A stretch of 13,125 nucleotides of DNA from the NCBI GenBank assembly GCA_051004815.1, contig JBPCJY010000161.1, positions 1-13,125 on the forward strand. The letters are read 5' to 3'. Below, piece by piece: positions 1 to 6,156 of this stretch. This stretch comes from JBBQXY01 sp051004815 (GTDB taxonomy: Bacteria; Chloroflexota; Ktedonobacteria; Ktedonobacterales; Ktedonobacteraceae). The position numbers and the translations under genes were made by a program. The notes beneath the pieces are model-generated. The model was not told where the DNA came from, did no database searches, and was given only the letters and a program-made list of their open reading frames with translations. Each line of letters begins with the position of its first letter. Within the stretch, counting starts at the first letter, position 1.

Positions 1-30
1 TAGTAGGGGCGACCCTCGCGGTCGCCCTGG
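1..30. repeat. Short hairpin repeat, dispersed type
   Basis: Bases 7-14 (GGGCGACC) pair perfectly with 20-27 (GGTCGCCC) around a five-base loop, giving an 8-bp GC-rich stem. Nearly the same 30-base unit occurs in inverted orientation at 12998-13028, differing by about one substitution and one short insertion. Two copies in a 13-kb window indicate an interspersed repeat family in this genome. It lies just upstream of the glycosyltransferase gene and may be the tail of a larger palindrome cut by the window edge. No function can be assigned. Confidence 0.6.
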
Positions 31-82
31 GAATCATTCACAGACTCTTTTGTCTCAACAGGAACGAGTAGGCACTGATAGC

Positions 83-1477
83 ATGCAAAAAATGAATGAT
101 GTGAATGAAAATAACGATACAGCCGAACAACATACTATTAAAGAATCCTCCACGCCCAGGAAGAGCCGTGTAGTAGTATATCTACTGGATGCCCTGGTTA
201 TTGTGGCGATGGGGGTGTTGTTGTTTTGGGGTACCTCAACGCAGTTTTCTAATCGCTTCAACGATGTGACTCGCTACCAGTGCTATGCGACGGTTTTCTG
301 GCAGGGGAGGTCGGGGCTTGCGGCGTTGCCAACGGATCAGTGTGCGTTCCTCGCGGCGGATGCGACGAGCACACTGGTGCAATTCATGTACAAGCATCAC
401 TTGCCTGTCAGTTTGATTCACCTGGCGCAGGGACAGGATGTGGCGGGGCCGTTGCATGTGTTGCCGCCTGAGTATCCAATACTTACGCTTGCGCCTTTTA
501 CGTTAGGGCTGATTGCTCCTGTACAGTGGTATCAGATTGTTTTTGCTTTGTGGATGGCACTTTTCGCCGGGGTGATTTATGTGGTGCTTAGACGTTATCG
601 CTCTACGGGGGCGGCAATCGCGTTTGCTTTTTATCTGGTGGTAGGCTGTTGGGCGACGGCGGAGGGTCGGTTTGATCTGATCCCGGCGGGTTTGACGTTG
701 GGAGCGGTGATATTGGGGGTGCGAGCGAAGTGGACGTGGGCCTTTGTGTTGTTGGCTCTGGCGACGCTTTTCAAGTTTTATCCGGCGGTGCTGGTGGTGC
801 CATTTCTTATAGCCCAGCAGGTACAGTTAAAGGAGAAGTGGAATTCGTGGCGGCGATGGAAGGCTTTAACAGTGTTTGTCGCGTTGGGAGTGGTTGTGAC
901 GCTGGTGTCGCTGGTGCTGAATGTGGCGGATACGCTGAGTCCTTTCAACTATTTTGTGAAGAGGCCGACGGAGATAGAGTCGTTGCAGGCGTCGCTGCTG
1001 TGGCTGGGGAAGTTCGTGGGCTACAAGACGCAAGAGGCGTTTACATACCAGTCTTTGAATATGCTCAGTCCGCTGGTGAGCAAGGTTTCGCTGGGGAGTA
1101 CGCTGCTGTTGGTGGCGGGGTTGTTGTATACGTTCTGGTTGCAGTGGCGGGGCAAGATTGATTTGCCGATGGCGAGTTTGCTAACGTTGCTGGTGGTGAT
1201 GATTACTGGTAAGGTCTTTAGCCCGCAGTATTTGATGTGGGTGATACCGCTGGTGGCCTATGTGGGGAAGAGTAACTGGAAGTGGTTGCTGAGTTGGGGA
1301 GCGGTGGGAGCGTTGACGACGTTTATTTTCCCCTTTATGTTTGATAATTATACTATCGATAAGTATTTCCTGGTGTTCCTGGTACGCAATGGGCTGGTGA
1401 TGGTGATTGTGTTGGTGTTGTTTTTCTACGCGGCACGTAGTGCGCGTGTGCGGGGGAAGCAGGAGAATGTGGTGTAA
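83..1477 (+). CDS. GT87-like integral membrane glycosyltransferase
   Basis: This encodes a 464-residue polytopic membrane protein resembling the GT87/DUF2029 family, which transfers a sugar, usually mannose, from a polyprenyl-phosphate donor to an acceptor on the outer face of the membrane. Visible signs are a short polar N-terminus, a first membrane helix at about 31-50, an extracytoplasmic stretch ending in PPEYP (128-132), then about nine hydrophobic segments. GRFDLIPAGL (195-204), LFKFYPAVLV (229-238) and FSPQYLMWVIPL (379-390) are typical of the family. ATG 83 was chosen, with AGGAACGAG some way upstream. A TTG at 50 has no ribosome binding site, and ATG 92 is also possible. The gene stands alone and converges on the next operon. 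The + strand is strikingly G-rich here. The membrane glycosyltransferase fold is fairly sure; donor and acceptor are unknown. Confidence 0.75.
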   Translation: MQKMNDVNENNDTAEQHTIKESSTPRKSRVVVYLLDALVIVAMGVLLFWGTSTQFSNRFNDVTRYQCYATVFWQGRSGLAALPTDQCAFLAADATSTLVQFMYKHHLPVSLIHLAQGQDVAGPLHVLPPEYPILTLAPFTLGLIAPVQWYQIVFALWMALFAGVIYVVLRRYRSTGAAIAFAFYLVVGCWATAEGRFDLIPAGLTLGAVILGVRAKWTWAFVLLALATLFKFYPAVLVVPFLIAQQVQLKEKWNSWRRWKALTVFVALGVVVTLVSLVLNVADTLSPFNYFVKRPTEIESLQASLLWLGKFVGYKTQEAFTYQSLNMLSPLVSKVSLGSTLLLVAGLLYTFWLQWRGKIDLPMASLLTLLVVMITGKVFSPQYLMWVIPLVAYVGKSNWKWLLSWGAVGALTTFIFPFMFDNYTIDKYFLVFLVRNGLVMVIVLVLFFYAARSARVRGKQENVV

Positions 1478-1514
1478 GGTTTCTTTGTCCATCCACCACC
1501 ACCACTAGCTTGGA

Positions 1515-1835
1515 CTATGATTTAGGGGGTGTGCGTGAATAGCGACCGACGTATTTTTGCCAGAGGGTACACAGGATACGGACGTCGGGGTCAGGACAGG
1601 TGAGCCAGGGTTCGAGTTCGAGGATGTGTTGCCAGGCTTGAAATTGTTGGGCTTGCACCTGTTGGAGATGCGCTAACATTTCCTGATAGGATTGGGTTGA
1701 GACACCGATGCTTTCTAAGTAGGCGTGGTAGTGCTTGCGCAACGTGGCATCCGACATGTGGATGTGGATGGTTTCTCCATTGTCGCGCTCGAGTGTTCCT
1801 TCCCATCGCTCTCTCGTATAGGTGAGTTTGCTCAT
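1515..1835 (-). CDS. Small uncharacterised protein, second gene of a two-gene operon
   Basis: I do not recognise this 106-residue soluble protein. It has a possible short beta hairpin at 4-27 (LTYTRERWEGTLERDNGETI), a helical middle rich in Gln and aromatics at 30-72, and ELEPWLTCPDPDVRILCTL at about 73-91. ATG 1835 is preceded by AAAGGA ten bases upstream. The open frame continues upstream to 2027, but that extension lies over the neighbouring gene and looks unlike protein, so it was not used. It starts 22 bases after the stop of the 84-residue gene on the same strand and is probably co-transcribed. There is no signal peptide or membrane segment. It is real on coding character and ribosome binding site; function unknown. 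Confidence 0.6.
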   Translation of the reverse strand: MSKLTYTRERWEGTLERDNGETIHIHMSDATLRKHYHAYLESIGVSTQSYQEMLAHLQQVQAQQFQAWQHILELEPWLTCPDPDVRILCTLWQKYVGRYSRTPPKS

Positions 1836-1857
1836 AGGGCTGATGTCCTTTCCTTTT

Positions 1858-2112
1858 CTAGCTGGCTTGCTCCAGGGTGGCAACGAGCAGTTTGATCGCT
1901 TCGTCTTCCCCAAGCAGTTGCTGTAAGTGTGCGTGATAGCTCGCCATGTTCTCCATGCGTTGGGTGATATAGGCGTGTTGTGCGCTTCCTTGTGAGAGAC
2001 CATGGAGTCCTCGGGTGGCGGCCTCATATTCGAGGGTAATCTGTTGGCGTAGGCGGGCGACTTCGCTTCGTGACTCGCTTGGGAACGGGTCGTGTTGATT
2101 CTCTATGGTCAA
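1858..2112 (-). CDS. Small uncharacterised helical protein with TTG start
   Basis: I do not recognise this 84-residue protein, which is almost entirely predicted helix. Residues 15-34 and 44-82 have the charged and leucine spacing of a helical hairpin or short coiled coil, ending ATLEQAS. The start is set by a perfect AGGAGG at 2124-2119, followed by six bases and TTG at 2112-2110. The in-frame extension to 2199 has no such site and runs into the repeat region. It is the first gene of a probable two-gene operon with the 106-residue gene downstream. One arm of an inverted repeat (2152-2166) falls in its leader. The excellent ribosome binding site is the main support; no function is assigned. 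Confidence 0.6.
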   Translation of the reverse strand: MTIENQHDPFPSESRSEVARLRQQITLEYEAATRGLHGLSQGSAQHAYITQRMENMASYHAHLQQLLGEDEAIKLLVATLEQAS

Positions 2113-2151
2113 TGTAGTCCTCCTGATGTTCTTTGTCTGTTCTGCTTCTAA

Positions 2152-2325
2152 GGCAAGGTTCAATGGTGAAGAAGCGTCCTTGATAGTTTGAACCGTCACC
2201 CATTGTCATGCTGAGCGCAGCGAAGCATCTGTCTCGTTGGGCACACAGATGCTTCGCTGCGCTCAGCATGACAGCACCGGACCTTTCTGTTGCTGAGGAA
2301 CTGTCAAGTCCATTTGAACCTTGCC
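2152..2325. repeat. Nested inverted repeat, possible MITE-like element
   Basis: There are two nested levels of symmetry. The outer arms are GGCAAGGTTCAATGG (2152-2166) and CCATTTGAACCTTGCC (2310-2325), complementary apart from one extra T, with weaker similarity for a few more bases outward. They enclose a perfect 29-bp palindrome at 2204-2273. The whole is about 175 bases, with no transposase and no convincing reading frame. This resembles a miniature non-autonomous element or a composite of repeats. I see no clear target-site duplication. It lies between the divergent small-gene operon and the regulator gene. Confidence 0.5.
2204..2273. repeat. Perfect 29-bp palindromic repeat (REP-like)
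   Basis: Arm 2204-2232, starting TGTCATGCTGAGCGCAGC, is exactly complementary to arm 2245-2273, with a 12-base loop (2233-2244). Sequences of this kind (GTCATGCTGAGCG...AAGCATCT) are familiar intergenic repeats in Chloroflexota and several other phyla; that is recollection, not a search result. The stem could block exonucleases or act as a transcription stop in both directions, but no T-tract follows either arm. Confidence 0.85.
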
Positions 2326-2377
2326 TAAGCATAGCAACCCGCTTCCGTGAATGGATGGAGAAACGACCGTCATTGGT

Positions 2378-2417
2378 TCGAGATGCGCTCGAAATAGCGT
2401 CGAGAGGGAGGCGAAAT
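2378..2417 (+). promoter_or_regulatory. Four tandem heptads with 11-bp period, SARP-box-like
   Basis: TCGAGAT (2378-2384), TCGAAAT (2389-2395), TCGAGAG (2400-2406) and GCGAAAT (2411-2417) are separated by exactly four bases each. SARP regulators such as ActII-ORF4 and DnrI are known to bind heptameric direct repeats of TCGAG type at 11- or 22-bp spacing. The array lies 174 bases upstream of a gene for a SARP-type regulator, so autoregulation is the natural inference. A weak -10-like CAGGAT (2422-2427) follows four bases later. The first two heptads also form a 6-bp hairpin (TTCGAG/CTCGAA), so a simple hairpin is the rival explanation. Confidence 0.5.
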
Positions 2418-2482
2418 CAAGCAGGATGGTCCACAAACAAAGCAATGGAAGGAGAAACCAGCTATACGGGTAACACGCGATA

Positions 2483-2491
2483 TGGTACAAT
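2483..2491 (+). promoter_or_regulatory. Possible extended -10 promoter for the SARP-TPR regulator
   Basis: TGG at 2483-2485 followed by TACAAT at 2486-2491 fits an extended -10 (TGn plus five of six bases). The -35 position (2463-2468, TATACG) is poor, as is common with extended -10 or activator-dependent promoters. It would give a leader of about 90 bases before ATG 2591. A second TATTAT at 2587-2592 overlaps the start codon and is less credible. Confidence 0.35.
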
Positions 2492-2590
2492 TTCAGAAAA
2501 GCGCGATGGGCAAAAGCGTTCCGCTCGCAAAAGTGTGTCGTGAATCGTTCATCACATGAGTGAAACTTTCGTTATTCGGGGAATGCTATT

Positions 2591-4645
2591 ATGCATGAGC
2601 GACCAACCGAGGGGGTATCATCTTCACCACTGTTTCGTGTTTGGCTGTGTGGCCCGTTCCAAGTGGAACGATGGAATGGTAGTGTATACGAGCCATTGTC
2701 ACTCAAGGCTTGGGGCGGCAGCAATGATCCACGCCGTTTGCTCAAGCGGTTGCTCTGTTCCCCCAGGCGGCAGGTACGGCGCGGCGAATTGCTGGAAAAT
2801 CTGTGGCCGGAGATAGACCCGGATATTTCCAGAGGCTATCTCAACGATGCGGTGTACCGGTTGCGTGGAACATTAAGCCCTGCCAAAGGCGCAAAAAGCT
2901 TGCTTATTACCGCCGACGACCATAGCAGTTTGGCAGTGCCAGGGCAGGAGATGCTCTGGGTGGATGCCGATGCTGCACTGGATGTACTGACGCGAGCAGA
3001 AGCAGTGGAACGCGAGGGCAGTGACCCTGTATTGCTGGTCCAGGAAGCTGCCCAATTGCTTGAGCGCGGGCAATTTCTGGAAGAGGAAGAAGGTCTATGG
3101 GCGCACGGGAGACGAGCAACGGTTGAGCGCACACGACATGGATGTGTGCTTTGGCAAGCGCGGCTCTACCAGCAACGTGGGTCATTGCGTCAGGCGGAAA
3201 CGTTGTTGAATGCTCTTTTGGAGCAAGACGCGATGGATGAGGATGCACTCTGTGCTCTCATGCTCAACTTACAGCAGCAGGGGCGCATCTCTGAGGGCTT
3301 GCGACTCTATGAGGAGACGAAGGCTTTGCTGGAGCGCGAAAGATTGGCTCCGACCGAAGCGACGCAGACTACTGCACAATATCTGCGCAAGGAACTTCCG
3401 TTAAGGGATCTGCTCCTCATACACGAGTTACCTGGCGGCACCAGGCGCACGCCTGATGAGCGTACGCACGATATCGCTGATGATTTGCGAACCGAGCAGA
3501 TCAGAAGGGAGCCTTCAAAGGCGACCTCTCCAGTATCGTTCCACAACGTTCATCTCACTGATTCCGATTCAGAACGTGATGCTGTGGATCGCCGAGACTT
3601 TTTCCGTGAGACAGGGTATATCGCCATTGGTACTGAGGTAGTTGAAGTGTTGGATCGTTTCCAGCGAGCGTTAAAGAAACCATCTACTCTTGATGAGCGT
3701 CTTCTTCAGTATTTTCAAACACATACCGAAGGCTATTGGCGGGATAGACATGGTGCTGCACTTGCCTCTTGTGATTTACTGGATTATGTAATAGGACACT
3801 TCCAGAAAATAACACAACTTCTCGATAGCCCAATGCTCCCATCACAACGGGTGCATCTCTGTGTCATTGCGAGCAAAGTAGCTCAACTTGCTGGCCATCT
3901 GCTCTTCGACATAGGTACTTATGGAGAAGCCAGACAGTTTCACCAATCGGCCATCACAGCTGCACAAGAAGCAGATCATCAAGCATTACAGGCGACCGCA
4001 TGGGCAAGAATCAGCTTCACATGGACCTATAGCAATAATGCCCTGGAAGCTCTCAAATGTATCCAGAAAGCACGCCGTTTAGCAGCAGAAAGCTCTAATG
4101 GCACAGTTCAAGCTTACCTTGCCGCAGTCGAAGCAGAAATTCAAGCAATTCTTGGTGATAGTACTGCATGTCTCAAAGCACTTCATGAGGCTGAACACAT
4201 TGAAGATCAGCGGCACTCCCTCGAAGATTCGTATTGGCTCCGCTTTGATCGTTCACGGCTAGCGGGTTACAAGGGAATCTGTTTCCGGCGGCTCTATCGG
4301 CCAGGAAATCCCCAAACTCTCTCTTTCCTTACAGAGGGGCAAAACGCCTTAAAAGGGGCATTAGCCCAACTTTCCCCTACACGCATACAACGGCAACCTG
4401 TCCTTCTTATCGATCTTGCGGATACGTATACGCTTCAAGGTAACATTGAGGTTGCATGCGAATATGCGACCCGAGCCATACCGCTTATTGATCAGATCAA
4501 ATCTCAAGCGGCTTTTCGACGGCTTCTTCAACTTCGGCAAGCATTGAAGCCGTGGCAGGAAACGCAACAGGTGAAAAACCTGGATAGCCAAATAGCACAG
4601 CACAACTTTTTACGTCGCTTTGAGAATGAGGAAATGAGCAGATGA
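2591..4645 (+). CDS. SARP-type regulator: OmpR-like winged helix, BTAD, C-terminal TPR-like region
   Basis: This 684-residue protein is a probable DNA-binding transcription activator. Residues about 14-116 look like an OmpR/PhoB-type winged helix (FRVWLCGPFQVERW; then RRGELLENLWPEIDPDISRG and NDAVYRLRGTL). Residues 123-266 match the bacterial transcriptional activation domain, ending LRLYEETKALLERE. A polar linker (270-340) leads to an all-helical region (340-684) with TPR-like repeats, for example TYGEARQFHQSAITAAQEA. No P-loop NTPase domain is present, so it is not a full AfsR or LAL type. The C-terminal half resembles the TPR part of actinobacterial XRE regulators. ATG 2591 follows GGGGAA by seven bases. 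Its stop overlaps the flavoprotein start (ATGA 4642-4645), implying translational coupling. Base composition shifts from G-rich to C-rich along the gene. Domain calls are strong; target genes are unknown. Confidence 0.85.
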   Translation: MHERPTEGVSSSPLFRVWLCGPFQVERWNGSVYEPLSLKAWGGSNDPRRLLKRLLCSPRRQVRRGELLENLWPEIDPDISRGYLNDAVYRLRGTLSPAKGAKSLLITADDHSSLAVPGQEMLWVDADAALDVLTRAEAVEREGSDPVLLVQEAAQLLERGQFLEEEEGLWAHGRRATVERTRHGCVLWQARLYQQRGSLRQAETLLNALLEQDAMDEDALCALMLNLQQQGRISEGLRLYEETKALLERERLAPTEATQTTAQYLRKELPLRDLLLIHELPGGTRRTPDERTHDIADDLRTEQIRREPSKATSPVSFHNVHLTDSDSERDAVDRRDFFRETGYIAIGTEVVEVLDRFQRALKKPSTLDERLLQYFQTHTEGYWRDRHGAALASCDLLDYVIGHFQKITQLLDSPMLPSQRVHLCVIASKVAQLAGHLLFDIGTYGEARQFHQSAITAAQEADHQALQATAWARISFTWTYSNNALEALKCIQKARRLAAESSNGTVQAYLAAVEAEIQAILGDSTACLKALHEAEHIEDQRHSLEDSYWLRFDRSRLAGYKGICFRRLYRPGNPQTLSFLTEGQNALKGALAQLSPTRIQRQPVLLIDLADTYTLQGNIEVACEYATRAIPLIDQIKSQAAFRRLLQLRQALKPWQETQQVKNLDSQIAQHNFLRRFENEEMSR

Positions 4646-5214
4646 GTGAAGTTGCGCCAAACCATCCTCGTGGGGTTTTGTATAGTATCTCTTGCGCTGC
4701 ATCTTCAGCGACCCTTGTTCCAAATTTTGTCAGACAAGCACAAGCTGTGACGTGGGATGTTTGTGTCATTACGACTCCGCAAGGGACAAAGTTTCTCGAT
4801 ATTCCCCTCGTGGAACGGCTCACGAAACGCCCGGTACGGAGCGAATACAAGCGACCCGAAGAGCCTGATGTCTTACCACGCGCCGATGCCATTGTGGTTT
4901 TTCCGGCAACGTTCAACACCATCAATAAGTGGGCTTTGGGCATCAGCGATACCCTTGCTCTGGGCCTTCTGTGCGAATATACGGGTTTAAAGATGCCTAT
5001 TGTCGTCGTTCCCTGCTTTCGTACTGGTGGAGGTCTTGATGGGCATCCTGCCTTTTTCAGAAGCCTCCAAATGCTGAGAGAGTATGGCGTGCGCGTGCTA
5101 TACGAGCCAGAGAACTATCCCCCAAAGAATCAAGTACCGCCTGATGTGATTCTTGCCGTCTTGGAAGAGATGATGAAAAAACATACTCGTTGGAAGGGAA
5201 GAGATGAATCTTGA
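4642..5214 (+). CDS. Flavoprotein-family (HFCD fold) protein, probably not a decarboxylase
   Basis: This 190-residue protein has the Rossmann-like fold of the FMN-binding flavoprotein family that includes phosphopantothenoylcysteine decarboxylase (PPCDC) and EpiD. An N-terminal strand (GVLYSISCAASS, 11-22) fits an FMN phosphate loop. RADAIVVFPATFNTINKWA (80-98) carries the PATFNT version of the family's PASANT motif. The usual active-site His, expected in HIEL just before the AD, is not there (EEPDVLPRAD), and PCFRTGG (124-130) stands where PAMN would be. It is close to a conserved actinobacterial family with RPVRSEY and NTINKWA motifs, here at 63-69 and 92-98, whose role is unknown to me. 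It overlaps the upstream regulator by four bases, so the two should be made together. FMN binding is likely; catalysis is doubtful. It may sense or sequester a ligand. Confidence 0.85.
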   Translation: MSEVAPNHPRGVLYSISCAASSATLVPNFVRQAQAVTWDVCVITTPQGTKFLDIPLVERLTKRPVRSEYKRPEEPDVLPRADAIVVFPATFNTINKWALGISDTLALGLLCEYTGLKMPIVVVPCFRTGGGLDGHPAFFRSLQMLREYGVRVLYEPENYPPKNQVPPDVILAVLEEMMKKHTRWKGRDES

Positions 5215-5240
5215 GAATCATATGCCAGCACCCCTCAAGC

Positions 5241-5262
5241 CGTTCGGATTAGAACGATTTTT
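5241..5262 (+). terminator. Weak intrinsic terminator after the flavoprotein gene
   Basis: CGTTC (5241-5245) pairs with GAACG (5252-5256) around GGATTA and is followed by ATTTTT (5257-5262). The stem is only 5 bp, but it sits 26 bases after the flavoprotein stop in a convergent spacer, where a stop for + strand transcripts is expected. Confidence 0.4.
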
Positions 5263-5281
5263 ATTGGTGTAGTAGTGGATT

Positions 5282-6124
5282 TTAACAGCTCCCAATCTTC
5301 GTTTTGTTCGTCTTCTGATTGATACATGAGAACAGCATCTTCACCCTTCTCTGCTCACTAACAAAACCCGCTTTCTCTATGGCTTTCTTTGAAGCATGAT
5401 TGGAAGCCTCACATGAACAGATAGGCTGCCAGCCCGCTTCATAACAGTGTTGCTTTAATAAAATGAGCATGGAGCTACCCAGGCCTCTTCCGCGATACGA
5501 TTGAGCCACCACCATGCCCAGATCGGCATAAGGTGTTTGTTTCTGACTGGGAATACATTCCCCTGTTGCTACCAATGTCTGTTGGTCGTACAAGACAAAT
5601 AATTCTGCGCGATTGAGGCGTTCATGAAGAAACGCCTCAATCCACTCTCCCGATCCTTCCGTATTTACTCGATAAAAGCGTACGATGGTATCCAACTCGC
5701 CCTTTTCCGCTTTCCTGAAGATGTTATTGCTGGGAGCGGACGACAGCTCTATGTGTTTGTTATCGCGAAAAAGATAACTATGAAGTACGATGCTGCTCTG
5801 AACATCAAGGCATAAAGAAAAATACAGGGGTTCTATGGTGCTTGTAATGGCATACTGGATACCATAGGTCGAGACGATCCAACGGAAGATCTCCTGTGAT
5901 CGAGCCAGATAGTTTTCCACAAGGTGGAAGCGCAGCAAATCATTGTTTGCGCCCAGGCAGAAATATCCTGCGTGCCGTTCTTGATCTTGTATTCCCCAAA
6001 AAGTTGCGTGAGAGATTACCACATTCTCCCACATTCCATCCATAGGAGCGACAAGAGTGTGCAGGTAGTCATCCCGTATCTGCTGTATAACATCAGGATG
6101 CTCAAGCTGAATACATGTCATCAT
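5282..6124 (-). CDS. GNAT-family N-acetyltransferase with a long N-terminal region
   Basis: This is a 280-residue protein whose C-terminal half (about 134-265) is a GNAT domain that would transfer an acyl group from acyl-CoA to an amine. DLGMVVAQSYRGRGLGSSML (201-220) is the motif A strand and pyrophosphate loop, with R211xxGxG216. CEASNHASKKAIEKAGF (238-254) is the motif B part. Residues 1-130 match no domain I know, though they may be a degenerate GNAT half. ATG 6124 (followed by ATG 6121) has a poor ribosome binding site; AAGGAG lies about 27 bases upstream, directly after the MocR stop. It starts 32 bases after MocR on the same strand and could be co-transcribed. However, base skew changes sharply at that junction, so the partnership may be recent. 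The substrate is not predictable. Confidence 0.85.
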   Translation of the reverse strand: MMTCIQLEHPDVIQQIRDDYLHTLVAPMDGMWENVVISHATFWGIQDQERHAGYFCLGANNDLLRFHLVENYLARSQEIFRWIVSTYGIQYAITSTIEPLYFSLCLDVQSSIVLHSYLFRDNKHIELSSAPSNNIFRKAEKGELDTIVRFYRVNTEGSGEWIEAFLHERLNRAELFVLYDQQTLVATGECIPSQKQTPYADLGMVVAQSYRGRGLGSSMLILLKQHCYEAGWQPICSCEASNHASKKAIEKAGFVSEQRRVKMLFSCINQKTNKTKIGSC

Positions 6125-6156
6125 TGGAAGATTGAAACGCCTTTCTGCTCCTTGAA

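Noticed and set aside
1487..1515. GTCCA/TGGAC hairpin between the convergent genes
   Set aside because: It has a five-base stem, a 19-base loop and no T-tract, so it is not a credible terminator.
1836..2027. N-terminal extension of the 106-residue gene
   Set aside because: It overlaps the upstream gene in another frame, is compositionally odd, and a good start with a ribosome binding site exists at 1835.
2024..2332. 102-codon open frame on the - strand
   Set aside because: It is made of the palindromic repeat and overlaps the well-supported 84-residue gene.
2208..2543. 111-codon open frame on the + strand
   Set aside because: Its first third is the 29-bp palindrome read through, the rest has no protein-like pattern, and it has no ribosome binding site.
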